A DNA stretch of 64,000 nucleotides, from positions 1 through 64,000 of the forward strand of contig JBMNTS010000004.1 of assembly GCA_050945855.1 (NCBI GenBank), read 5' to 3'. A model generated the notes under the pieces. That model was not told the origin of the DNA and did no database searches. It was given only the letters and a program-made list of their open reading frames with translations. This DNA comes from CAYSNP01 sp050945855 (GTDB taxonomy: Bacteria > Bacillota > Clostridia > Christensenellales > DTU072). Positions 44,049 through 51,866 of this stretch are shown in pieces. The translations under genes were made by a program, and so were the position numbers. The number at the start of each line of letters is the position of its first letter. The first letter of the stretch is position 1.

Positions 44049-44465
44049 CTAAGCCAGTTGCTTTTTCATCAATACCGTGGTACCCGCGAAAGGCTTGCTC
44101 AACACGTTGAGGCTGTCCATAAACGAGCGCATTATCGTAAAGCCCAGCCCGCTTCGCTCCTCTCTGGAGCTTGAAGTGTAAAAATCCTTTAGCGCCATTT
44201 CCACGTTTTCTATGCCGCATCCGCTGTCTTTTACAGTCAAGAACAGGGTATGGTCTATTATTTCGGCTTCGATAACGACTTCGCCTTGGTTGCCTTTATA
44301 CGCGTGGACAATAGCATTGGTGACCGCTTCGGATACCGCCGTTTTTATATCGCTTAAAATATCTATCGTAGGGTTTTCCGCGACGCAAAACGCGCCGACC
44401 ACGCTGCGGGCAAAGCCTAAATTTTCTTCTATCGCCTTAAATGTTAAAGTCATTTTATTATCCAT
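44049..44465 (-). CDS. spoIIAB: Anti-sigma F factor SpoIIAB
   Basis: Serine kinase and anti-sigma factor that holds SigF inactive and phosphorylates SpoIIAA. GHKL-fold motifs: N box SEAVTNAIVHAYKG, G1 DSGCGIEN, G2 ERSGLGFTIM. 138 residues. It lies between spoIIAA (11-base gap) and sigF (7-base gap). Confidence 0.95.
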   Translation of the reverse strand: MDNKMTLTFKAIEENLGFARSVVGAFCVAENPTIDILSDIKTAVSEAVTNAIVHAYKGNQGEVVIEAEIIDHTLFLTVKDSGCGIENVEMALKDFYTSSSREERSGLGFTIMRSFMDSLNVLSKPFAGTTVLMKKQLA

Positions 44466-44476
44466 ATTGCCTCCGT

Positions 44477-44785
44477 TTACCCTACCTTGGGTATTATTGT
44501 GTAAATTCCGCTGACGCCCAATACTTTATCTATCTGGCGTGAAGGTTGCTCAATATAAATAGGCACGCCCCGTTCGCGCAATTGCTTATAGCGCGCAAGC
44601 AGCACCCCGATAAAGGTGCTGTCCACAAATTGCAGTCCGCTCATATTAAATATCACTTTCTTTAATGGTCTTGCGGTAAGCAGGCTGTTTAATCGGGCTT
44701 TTACCTCCGCCGATTTGCTTTGGTCTATCTCCCCGTAAAGGAAGATGTACAACTCTCCGTTTCTGTTTTTGCTGTCTATCTGCAT
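44477..44785 (-). CDS. spoIIAA: Anti-anti-sigma factor SpoIIAA
   Basis: STAS-domain partner-switching protein that releases SigF. The phosphoacceptor segment is QFVDSTFIGVLL, with Ser of VDS in the position of the Bacillus MDSSGLG serine; the following residues differ (TF for SG). 102 residues. GGAGG precedes the ATG. TATAAT is at 44806-44801 (-), without a convincing -35 box, and no sigma-H pattern was found. Confidence 0.92.
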   Translation of the reverse strand: MQIDSKNRNGELYIFLYGEIDQSKSAEVKARLNSLLTARPLKKVIFNMSGLQFVDSTFIGVLLARYKQLRERGVPIYIEQPSRQIDKVLGVSGIYTIIPKVG

Positions 44786-44931
44786 AATGCCTCCGCATTA
44801 ATTATAAAGGAGAAATCAATAAGTAAATTGCATGATTTTGCCTAAATTTAGTTTTAATTGCCAACTGCCTTTATAAGCAAAAAGGTAAAGAAAATAATTT
44901 TTTCCTTTTTAAAAATTGCCGGCAAAATCCG

Positions 44932-44960
44932 TTGACAAAATGTCCATTTTAATATATATT
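44932..44960 (+). promoter_or_regulatory. Promoter of the first tRNA operon
   Basis: Perfect TTGACA, 17-nt spacer, TATATT, 27 bases ahead of tRNA-Pro. Confidence 0.75.
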
Positions 44961-44987
44961 AAGTAAAGTCACTTTAAGGTTTCCCAG

Positions 44988-45064
44988 CGGGGTGTGGCGC
45001 AGTTTGGTAGCGCACATGGTTTGGGACCATGGGGCCGGGAGTTCAAATCTCTTCACCCCGACCA
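44988..45064 (+). tRNA. tRNA-Pro (anticodon TGG)
   Basis: 77 nt. Acceptor arms CGGGGTG/CACCCCG, anticodon loop TTTGGGA, T-loop GTTCAAAT, discriminator A, encoded CCA. Confidence 0.95.
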
Positions 45065-45082
45065 AAAAACCTGCCTTATAGT

Positions 45083-45159
45083 GGGCCTTTAGCTCAGTTG
45101 GTCAGAGCGGCCGGCTCATAACCGGTTGGTCCGCGGTTCGAGTCCGTGAAGGCCCACCA
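45083..45159 (+). tRNA. tRNA-Met (anticodon CAT), elongator or Ile2
   Basis: 77 nt. Acceptor arms GGGCCTT/AAGGCCC, anticodon loop CTCATAA, encoded CCA. There is no GGG/CCC anticodon-stem block, so it is not the initiator. A CAT anticodon with this stem could also be the lysidine-modified tRNA-Ile2. Confidence 0.9.
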
Positions 45160-45176
45160 AAAAACCTTATCTTTGC

Positions 45177-45253
45177 GGTCCGGTAGTTCAGCTGGTTAGA
45201 ACGCTAGCCTGTCACGCTAGAGGTCGAGGGTTCGAGTCCCTTCCGGATCGCCA
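45177..45253 (+). tRNA. tRNA-Asp (anticodon GTC)
   Basis: 77 nt. Acceptor arms GGTCCGG/CCGGATC, anticodon loop CTGTCAC, discriminator G, encoded CCA. Confidence 0.95.
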
Positions 45254-45258
45254 CTTAT

Positions 45259-45334
<76 letters not shown>

Positions 45335-45340
45335 TCACCT

Positions 45341-45365
45341 AAAAGGGCGAGACATCGCTTTTTTT
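45341..45365 (+). terminator. Terminator of the first tRNA operon
   Basis: AAAAGGGCGA can pair with TCGCTTTTTT (GACA loop, two wobbles), followed by T residues, directly after tRNA-Phe. Confidence 0.65.
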
Positions 45366-45371
45366 AATTAA

Positions 45372-45409
45372 GGTGCAGGTACCGTATTGGGGTACCGCGA
45401 CCTGCGACC
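45372..45409. repeat. Nested inverted repeat between tRNA operons
   Basis: GGTGCAGGT (45372-45380) pairs with ACCTGC-G-ACC (45400-45409), one bulged G. Inside it two GGTACC sequences (45378-45383, 45391-45396) form an alternative hairpin. There is no T tail, so it is not a simple terminator. No ORF is present between the two tRNA groups. Confidence 0.55.
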
Positions 45410-45455
45410 GGCGTAATGTAGATAAGTTAAAAAACCGTTAAAACGTGTAAATTGC

Positions 45456-45485
45456 TTGCATTTAACGCATAATATATGCTAATAT
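45456..45485 (+). promoter_or_regulatory. Promoter of the tRNA-Thr/tRNA-Tyr operon
   Basis: TTGCAT, 18-nt spacer, TAATAT with TGC extended -10, ten bases before tRNA-Thr. Confidence 0.65.
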
Positions 45486-45495
45486 ATTTTGGCGC

Positions 45496-45571
45496 GCTGG
45501 TTTAGCTCAATAGGTAGAGCAGCTGATTTGTAATCAGCAGGTCGAAGGTTCAAGTCCTTTAACCAGCTCCA
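45496..45571 (+). tRNA. tRNA-Thr (anticodon TGT)
   Basis: 76 nt. Acceptor arms GCTGGTT/AACCAGC, anticodon loop TTTGTAA, discriminator T, encoded CCA. Confidence 0.95.
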
Positions 45572-45573
45572 TA

Positions 45574-45659
<86 letters not shown>

Positions 45660-45665
45660 AATCAC

Positions 45666-45697
45666 AAAAGTGGTAAGAACAATCTTGCCACTTTTTA
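45666..45697 (+). terminator. Terminator after tRNA-Tyr
   Basis: AAAAGTGGTAAG pairs with CTTGCCACTTTT (12 bp, one wobble), then T residues. Confidence 0.9.
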
Positions 45698-45736
45698 TTT
45701 GCCCCATTTTTGCTACATTAAATATTCTTATTATTA

Positions 45737-45764
45737 TTGACATTGGTAGCACTTGTGCTATAAT
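45737..45764 (+). promoter_or_regulatory. Strong promoter of the acidic mini-protein gene
   Basis: Perfect TTGACA and TATAAT with a 16-nt spacer and TGC extended -10. The leader before the ATG is about 78 bases. Confidence 0.75.
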
Positions 45765-45848
45765 CTAACCAGCAAAATGTCCGCAAGAGATAACAAAGTT
45801 TATCTTTTTGGCATAGATATGATAAAAATATTATATGGAGCTATTTTT

Positions 45849-46049
45849 ATGGGATTTTTTGACGATATTGAGAAATTAACCAGCGACCCCAAAAACTTAC
45901 TTGAACAAAGCCTAAGGTTAGGCTCATTTGTAGACCAAATGGCCTATGACGATGAAGACGAAAACGACTCAGAAGATTATGGCGACAAAGACTATGATGA
46001 CTTAGAAGATTACGACGACCTAGGCGAAGGCGACTTTGAAGATTATTAA
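45849..46049 (+). CDS. Very acidic 66-residue protein
   Basis: Not recognised. Starts GFFDDIEKLTSDPKNLLEQS, a probable amphipathic helix, and then becomes almost entirely Asp, Glu, Tyr and Gly, ending with repeated DYDD/EDYDDL/FEDY units. The start is ATG 45849, eight bases after GGAG; an earlier in-frame ATG at 45753 would overlap the promoter. The composition suggests a disordered, metal- or nucleic-acid-mimicking tail. One of the best-matched promoters in the window precedes it, so it may be abundant. The downstream 46050-46219 stretch contains only a hairpin. Confidence 0.65.
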   Translation: MGFFDDIEKLTSDPKNLLEQSLRLGSFVDQMAYDDEDENDSEDYGDKDYDDLEDYDDLGEGDFEDY

Positions 46050-46128
46050 GAGAAAGAAAACAGCACCATTGTTAATATATGAAATAGAAGTTGTATTAGC
46101 ACCATTAAGCGTGGCCGTAATCTATCTT

Positions 46129-46170
46129 AAAAGACTGTTTATTCAAGCATAAAAAAATGCAAAGTCTTTT
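46129..46170. repeat. Two-level inverted repeat
   Basis: AAAAGACT (46129-46136) pairs with AGTCTTTT (46163-46170), enclosing a second pair GCAT/ATGC (46147-46150, 46157-46160). It could terminate either the acidic gene or the opposing acyltransferase-like gene, though the T tail is short. Confidence 0.4.
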
Positions 46171-46219
46171 AGGTAACTCATTAATAAAGGATTAGGATAG
46201 CTTATAAATTATCTACAAA

Positions 46220-47506
46220 CTAAGAATTAATGCTGATAAACTCCTTAAAATTGCCTTCAATAATATCAAAGAAGTTTTCTGCAATTTCTGCATCTTTTGC
46301 GTTGCCTTTTATGGCTATGGTAAGGGTTGCCGCGCCGTCAAGGGTGGTGACGGCAAGCTGCATATACGGCTTGTATTTTACCGCGCCTGTAATAAAACCG
46401 TCCACAAGATGGGCGTCCTTAAAGGATAACAGCTTGGGATTGAGCACGCCTATGTTGCTCATGCCGATAAGCGGATTGGAATAGCCTTTGGAGATTGCGA
46501 ATTCGGATAATTTATAAGGAAAAATGGTGTAGGCTAAATTTAGCAGCGGCAATGAGTAAAGCCCTATGTATTTATCCCTTTTGGATTTATTTACGGACTT
46601 GATTACATTAATCAACGTTTCATTTATGTTTCGTCCCTTGCAATTAACACCGCATTGCATAAAACCGGTATGGTTTGTCAGTCCCGTAGACAAGCCGCCG
46701 TCCGAAATATGCCGCCTGAGGTCCACCATGCAAGGGATAGTCAGGGAAGAATTGACATCAAATTTGCCGATATCGTATAGTGCGCTTACATATACCGCCA
46801 AAAGCAAATCATTTGCGGTTGCGTCAAAGCCCTTTGCGATAAGCCGCGCTTTTTCAAATACTTCTTTGGCGATTTTCCGATTGCAAATCATATTTTTATC
46901 GGCTGCGTCAGGCGCGGTGAAGGGGAATTGCTTTTCGTCTTTAACCGCGCTGATGTTCTTATACAGCTTTTCCGCAATTCTTTGTTCGCTCTTTGACAGA
47001 CCGGTGTAAACCTTGTCATACGACCTGCTGCCCGTCTTGATTTCGATTTTGTTGATTCCGTTCGCAAGATTATTGTAGTTTGCGGCAAGCATAGCCAGAA
47101 AATACTTGAAATCACCGCCGTCAAAACACATGTGGTTGACAATCATGGAAAGGTGCGTTTTGCCCTCATGATAGAAAAGGGCAACCTTATATTGCACATT
47201 ATTGTCGTAAGGAATGGTTTGAGTCAAAAAACTGTCCGCATCTTTGGCGATGTCGGCAGACTCTTTTACGGTCAGAATATCCTCTATTGAATATGGCGCT
47301 TCTTCCCAATACGGATCAATGGGATGCTCCACAAATCTGGAGTGCAATATGGGCACAAGCTCGGTAAAGCCGATTAATACCGTCTTTATAATGTCTTTGT
47401 CAAGTATGCCGTCATAAACGGTATAAGCGTGCACCATTCTGTCATAATAGTTGCGGAACATGAACTGCATTTTGTCCCAAAGCTCCGCCTTAATCTTTCT
47501 TGCCAT
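46220..47506 (-). CDS. Condensation-fold acyltransferase-like protein
   Basis: 428 residues resembling the CAT/condensation-domain superfamily (WS/DGAT, alcohol acetyltransferase and PapA types). The active-site segment reads VNHMCFDGGDFKYFL near residue 124, that is NHxxxDG, with Asn replacing the first His but the catalytic His and Asp kept. A DLRRHI-type motif appears later, in VDLRRHISDGG. No carrier-protein domain or NRPS gene is adjacent, so it may act on CoA or lipid substrates. AAGGTGAG precedes the ATG. It ends a three-gene unit with the two genes at higher coordinates. Confidence 0.65.
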   Translation of the reverse strand: MARKIKAELWDKMQFMFRNYYDRMVHAYTVYDGILDKDIIKTVLIGFTELVPILHSRFVEHPIDPYWEEAPYSIEDILTVKESADIAKDADSFLTQTIPYDNNVQYKVALFYHEGKTHLSMIVNHMCFDGGDFKYFLAMLAANYNNLANGINKIEIKTGSRSYDKVYTGLSKSEQRIAEKLYKNISAVKDEKQFPFTAPDAADKNMICNRKIAKEVFEKARLIAKGFDATANDLLLAVYVSALYDIGKFDVNSSLTIPCMVDLRRHISDGGLSTGLTNHTGFMQCGVNCKGRNINETLINVIKSVNKSKRDKYIGLYSLPLLNLAYTIFPYKLSEFAISKGYSNPLIGMSNIGVLNPKLLSFKDAHLVDGFITGAVKYKPYMQLAVTTLDGAATLTIAIKGNAKDAEIAENFFDIIEGNFKEFISINS

Positions 47507-47531
47507 ATCTCACCTTGTTTTTTCAGAGGTT

Positions 47532-48371
47532 TTACCATTCTGTATAGTATTTTTCGTCAATTTCGTTAGGATTGGATTTTTCTTGCCTTGCGCCTTTCAC
47601 TTTGTTGACTGTGGCAAGCATTGTGCCCGCTATCGCTATGCCAAGCAAAATAAGCATCCATCCGGGGTGGGCAAAGGCGGGGTGCAGCACAACTATAATT
47701 ACATATAGCATCGCATAAAAAAGGATAATATCGGCGGCGGCGGTGAGCCATTTCCCTTTGGATTTAAGCACCATGGATATCACAAAATCAGCGACAGCCA
47801 AAAACGCAGGGAGGGAAATAAAGGACACATACCATTTTTCAATATTCTGTACATGCTTGTTTATCAACATAAAAACCAAAGACACAAACACCACCCAAAG
47901 CGATACTATGCCTAGCGCGCTTAAGCGGATATACAGTTTTTTGAGTTTAGCCTTATTATTGACCATAAAGAGTATCAGCAAGGTGGAAACCCAGGCAAAA
48001 ATGCCGCCTAAAAGTATAATCCACGACCAATTCCAAATAGGTGGGCGGACTGCCAAGCCCAGAATGATATATACCAACACGCAGGGCAGCAATATGGCAA
48101 GAGATATAATTGCAGCAACGGACTTCTTTTTTTTCAGCGTCTTTTCCCTCAACCTTTTTTCCTCGAACGAGGCAAGCAGCGCATCCATATCGCCCAACTT
48201 CTTTATTGTCAGGTCGTAGACAACTTCCTCATTGGCAACGCCTTTTATCTTAAGCTCTCGGGAATAATCCATTAACTCTTGCAAAAGCTGTTTTCTGTAT
48301 TCCGCCGCCGCTTGTGTGGGTGGAATTTTTTGAAATTCCGACTGTAAAAACTGTTTTATTTTGTTTTCCAT
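47532..48371 (-). CDS. DUF1700/permease-prefix-like multi-helix membrane protein
   Basis: 279 residues. The soluble N-terminus (KIKQFLQSEFQKIPPTQAAAEY...LLQELMDYSRELKIKG, about 1-75) resembles the helical prefix of DUF1700/HAAS-type proteins, often next to PadR regulators or ABC permeases. About six membrane helices follow from residue 85. No PadR gene is seen. It lies between the phosphoesterase and acyltransferase-like genes, same strand, with short gaps of 43 and 25 bases. Family assignment is tentative. Confidence 0.5.
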   Translation of the reverse strand: MENKIKQFLQSEFQKIPPTQAAAEYRKQLLQELMDYSRELKIKGVANEEVVYDLTIKKLGDMDALLASFEEKRLREKTLKKKKSVAAIISLAILLPCVLVYIILGLAVRPPIWNWSWIILLGGIFAWVSTLLILFMVNNKAKLKKLYIRLSALGIVSLWVVFVSLVFMLINKHVQNIEKWYVSFISLPAFLAVADFVISMVLKSKGKWLTAAADIILFYAMLYVIIVVLHPAFAHPGWMLILLGIAIAGTMLATVNKVKGARQEKSNPNEIDEKYYTEW

Positions 48372-48414
48372 ATTGACACATCCGTTTTTGCCTGAAGCTA
48401 AAGGGCAATAATTG

Positions 48415-50199
48415 CTAATATTGCCTCAACTCTTGAGTTTTGCGATTGATAATCACATTATTGTTGCCTTCGTTGTGCAAGATGTCTTTCAGCAGTAAAT
48501 CATATAATACTTCGTTCAACAATATCTGAACGTTTATTTCCTTTGAGCCAATCGCGCGCCCGATACTGTCGCCCAATCCGGGCATCACCGCGTTAAGCAT
48601 AGGTTTAATCAATAATTTAATAGAGGTTAAATCACTCAGATTGCCTGCGTCTATTTGGAAAGGAAGCAAGTCGCCTGCTATGGCTACGCCGAACTCAAGG
48701 AAATTGGAATCCAACAATTCCAACTCATTATCCTCATACAATCTCTCAATATCCAATTCCAATACCGGCGCGTCGGGCAGAATCCCGGCTATATCGTCTT
48801 TAAGCTCGTTTATCTTATGGAACAAAGCGAAAATAGCGTTGTTTAACAATTTTATTTCCACGCTGTCGAGACCTATATCCTGCTCTCCCCTATTCATACC
48901 CATTATAACGGAGGCGACAAACTGAGTAAGAGAAGTATAACGGGAAGGGGGAATATCCTTTCCGTATTGCTTAACGATACTTTGCAGGGATTCCTCGCCG
49001 TCCGCATCCTTTTCGTAGAGAGGCATTCTGAGCAGGGGGGCAAGAGCGTTATCCGCCAGCAAGCCTACAATTTGAGCGATGTCACCGGTAAGATTAAAAC
49101 TAGGTATCATATAAGAACTTGTCAAAGCATTAAGGAAAGTAATGCCTTTGGCGCAATGCTCTTCCGCGTACAAAGGAAAATTCGCTTCAATTTTGGCGTA
49201 ATCTTCAGCCGAAGTAAAAGGATGCACGTAAGACATATTTATCCTCTGAGGGAAAACTGCTTCAAACTTATAATCACTTTTTGTAATGCTCAAGATTCTG
49301 TGCGCGCCCGGATAATACACCGAAGAGCCTGTGCCGATATCGTATATCACCTTGTCCTCTGCGAACGCCGTAGCCACGCTTTGAATATGGTTATGTCCGG
49401 TAAGAGTAAAGGGAACTCCGTACTGCATAAAGATATCCAAAATGCGGTCGTAATACTCTCCTCCTTCGGTGCCTCCGCCGCTGACCAGCTTTTTCGCGAC
49501 GGCGGGAAAATGATTAAGAAAAGGCTTATGCGCCATAATTATGGGAGTTTTTTTGTCCTTTTGGCATTGCTTAAGCTGCGCCTCGCACCAGGTCAGAAGC
49601 CTGTCGTCCAATTCGCTTTTGTAGGTATCGGTATCCGAACTGAAATAATCGTCATTATCTATTGCAATCAGGCGATGGCTTTTGCCGATATCCGCGGTAT
49701 AGGAAAGAGAGTCGGTATCTTTAACCAAGGCTTGCTTATAGCCCAGATTAAAATAGATTTCCCTGAAACGCGCGGAAGGTATGTTTTCTCCGATAGAGAC
49801 AGAATCGCGCAGATCGTGATTGCCGTTGATCACAAACACCTGCTTGCCGTTATCGACAAGTTTTTGAAAAATCCGGGCAACGGCTAAATGTGAAGCCAAA
49901 TCTCCTCTTTCCGTCAAATCTCCAGCAACCAATACGGTGGTGATTCTTTTGTCGCTTATAAGGTCGTCCACTATGGTTTTGGCGATAGCTTCGGAAAGGT
50001 GTATCATTTTATCCACGCCCGAATAATACTCGTACGTTTCCGAATCGGTAAAGTAGGACTCCGCGAATATATGCGTATCCGATACTACCGCAATATAAGT
50101 TTCGGGACCGTGTTCGGTCAAGTAATATGCGATTACGCCTCCGGCAAGCGCCGTGAATAATACCGCGACAATCAATAGGGCAACAGTTTTCTTTTTCAT
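48415..50199 (-). CDS. Large membrane-anchored metallophosphoesterase
   Basis: 594 residues: a single N-terminal membrane segment (about 4-26), then a calcineurin-like domain with VVSDTHIF, VAGDLTERGD, INGNHDLRD, MAHKPFLNHF and LTGHNHIQS, all metal ligands present. The C-terminal 250 residues are mostly helical and not recognised. Expected to face the outside of the membrane. GCGGAGC precedes the ATG and TATAAT with TGT extended -10 is at 50238-50233 (-), so it heads the three-gene unit. Substrate unknown; the unit suggests envelope lipid or polymer modification. Confidence 0.75.
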   Translation of the reverse strand: MKKKTVALLIVAVLFTALAGGVIAYYLTEHGPETYIAVVSDTHIFAESYFTDSETYEYYSGVDKMIHLSEAIAKTIVDDLISDKRITTVLVAGDLTERGDLASHLAVARIFQKLVDNGKQVFVINGNHDLRDSVSIGENIPSARFREIYFNLGYKQALVKDTDSLSYTADIGKSHRLIAIDNDDYFSSDTDTYKSELDDRLLTWCEAQLKQCQKDKKTPIIMAHKPFLNHFPAVAKKLVSGGGTEGGEYYDRILDIFMQYGVPFTLTGHNHIQSVATAFAEDKVIYDIGTGSSVYYPGAHRILSITKSDYKFEAVFPQRINMSYVHPFTSAEDYAKIEANFPLYAEEHCAKGITFLNALTSSYMIPSFNLTGDIAQIVGLLADNALAPLLRMPLYEKDADGEESLQSIVKQYGKDIPPSRYTSLTQFVASVIMGMNRGEQDIGLDSVEIKLLNNAIFALFHKINELKDDIAGILPDAPVLELDIERLYEDNELELLDSNFLEFGVAIAGDLLPFQIDAGNLSDLTSIKLLIKPMLNAVMPGLGDSIGRAIGSKEINVQILLNEVLYDLLLKDILHNEGNNNVIINRKTQELRQY

Positions 50200-50295
50200 A
50201 TAATGCTCCGCTTATTAAGTGGATTTGCCGTTATTATAACATAAAAACCTTATTTATTTTTATCATTTTATGTAATTTTTTCATTTTTCTTCAAT

Positions 50296-50324
50296 GTATA
50301 AGGGAATAGTTTTTAGGCAATATA
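50296..50324 (+). promoter_or_regulatory. Candidate forespore (sigma-G-like) promoter of spoVA
   Basis: GTATA, 17-nt spacer, CAATATA, close to the sigma-G pattern (GHATR and CATxxTA). No sigma-A pair was found upstream of spoVAC. spoVA is a sigma-G operon in Bacillus, which supports the reading, but the match is short. Confidence 0.35.
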
Positions 50325-50340
50325 AATTTAGGGTATAAAT

Positions 50341-50424
50341 ATGCTTAGAAGAAAAGAAATTAAAGAAAAAGAAGAAATATGCTTCCCGCCTTCGGAGAGA
50401 GAGGAGCTAAAGGAAAATGGATAA
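50341..50424 (+). CDS. Possible 27-residue leader peptide of spoVA
   Basis: MLRRKEIKEKEEICFPPSER followed by EELKENG, ending eight bases inside spoVAC. The overlap suggests translational coupling. There is no good Shine-Dalgarno before its ATG. The frame is AT- and Lys/Glu-rich and may be chance. Confidence 0.3.
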   Translation: MLRRKEIKEKEEICFPPSEREELKENG

Positions 50425-50869
50425 AAAAGAGTACGCCAAACTGGTAAAAAAGGTAATGCCGAAAACCGAGCATTTTAAGACAATGATTTTGGCGTTTGTG
50501 ACCGGCGGAATAGTCTGTATGATAGGACAGGGAATATTCGATATCCTGAGCCTGCTTTTTCCCGCTTTATCCGAAAAAGACTTAAATATGTTTGCATTGA
50601 TAACGCTGATAACTATTACCGGAATCCTTACCGCCGTCGGAGTGTATGACAAATTCGGCAATTTAGCGGGCGCGGGTTCGGTTATTCCCATTGCGGGCTT
50701 TGCAAACGCCGTAATATCCCCCGCAATAGAGCACAAAAGCGAAGGTATAGTGCTGGGCGTATGCGATAATATGTTCACAATCGCGGGACCGGTTATAGTT
50801 TTCGGCACTTCCGCCTCCATTTTGTTAGGTTTTATCGTATTAATTTTCAGGAGCGCATTCGGTGGATAA
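50417..50869 (+). CDS. spoVAC: Stage V sporulation protein AC
   Basis: Membrane channel subunit for dipicolinic acid movement into and out of the spore; in Bacillus it behaves as a mechanosensitive channel. 150 residues, basic N-terminus KKEYAKLVKKVMPK, then helices with AFVTGGIVCMIGQG and the family motif GAGSVIPIAGFANAVISPAIE. AAAGGA precedes the ATG. Overlaps spoVAD by eight bases. Confidence 0.94.
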   Translation: MDKKEYAKLVKKVMPKTEHFKTMILAFVTGGIVCMIGQGIFDILSLLFPALSEKDLNMFALITLITITGILTAVGVYDKFGNLAGAGSVIPIAGFANAVISPAIEHKSEGIVLGVCDNMFTIAGPVIVFGTSASILLGFIVLIFRSAFGG

Positions 50870-51866
50870 AAAAATAGGGTCAACTTTATTTTTCAGCGAT
50901 GTAAAGATTGCGGGAACCAGCAGTATTGGCGGTCCCAGAGAAGGAGAGGGACCCTTCGGGGACGAGTTTGACAGCATTCTAAAGGATGACGAACTGGGGC
51001 AAAAGTCCTTTGAAAAGGCGGAGTGCAAGCTGCACACTTACGCAATCAAGCATCTGCTGTTCAAGACCAAGCTGGCTGCAGAAGAGATTGATTGTATTCT
51101 TGCGGGGGATTTAATGGACGAGATAGTGGGCGCAAGCTATACCGCCAAGGAATTTCCCACTTGTTTTTTGGGCCTGTATAACGCGTGCGCTACTTTCGGC
51201 GAAGCGTTGATACTGGGAGCGTGCCTGATAGACGGAGGCTTTATGCGCAGGGTAATCTGCTCTTCTTCCAGTCATTTTTCCACCGCGGAAAGGCAATTCC
51301 GCTTTCCGCTGGAGTTGGGCAACCAACGCTCCCCTCTGGCTCAATGGACGGTAACCGGCGCGGGGGCCACCCTGCTTTCAGCAAGCGGAGGAAAGGTAGG
51401 CGTCACTTGCGCGACAATAGGCAAAGTCATAGACTACGGAATAACGGACGCGGACGATATGGGGGCGGCGATGGCGCCCAGCGCGCGGGATACGCTTATC
51501 AATCATATTAAGGACACCAAAAGGGATTTGGATTACTATGATTTGATAGCTACCGGGGATTTGGGCAGAGCGGGCGCAAATATGCTTAAAATATTGATGG
51601 AAAAGCAGGGTTACCGTCTGGGCGAGAATTACCATGATTGCGGCGCAATGATATTTGACCGCAAGGATGATAATGTTAAACAGGGCGGCAGCGGCACAGG
51701 CTGCTCCAATATAGTTTTTAACGGTCATATTTATAAGAAAATGATAAAAAACGAGTATAAAAAAGTGCTGCTTATGCCTACGGGCGCTTTGCTTTCCAAA
51801 ACCAGCACATTGCAAAAGCAGACTATACCCGCCATTACGCATGCCGTTGCGATTGAGGTGATTTAA
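50862..51866 (+). CDS. spoVAD: Stage V sporulation protein AD
   Basis: Thiolase-fold protein that binds dipicolinic acid in the spore inner membrane. 334 residues, beginning KKIGSTLFFSDVKIAGTSSI, with GPREGEGP, EFPTCFLGLYNACATFGEAL and SSHFSTAERQFRFPLELG typical of the family. The start is an in-frame GTG at 50862. It overlaps spoVAC and shares one base with spoVAE. Confidence 0.94.
   Translation: MDKKIGSTLFFSDVKIAGTSSIGGPREGEGPFGDEFDSILKDDELGQKSFEKAECKLHTYAIKHLLFKTKLAAEEIDCILAGDLMDEIVGASYTAKEFPTCFLGLYNACATFGEALILGACLIDGGFMRRVICSSSSHFSTAERQFRFPLELGNQRSPLAQWTVTGAGATLLSASGGKVGVTCATIGKVIDYGITDADDMGAAMAPSARDTLINHIKDTKRDLDYYDLIATGDLGRAGANMLKILMEKQGYRLGENYHDCGAMIFDRKDDNVKQGGSGTGCSNIVFNGHIYKKMIKNEYKKVLLMPTGALLSKTSTLQKQTIPAITHAVAIEVI

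Noticed and set aside
44786..44931. Sigma-H promoter for spoIIAA
   Set aside because: No AGGAWWT/GAAT pair with correct spacing was found; only a TATAAT without a good -35 box.
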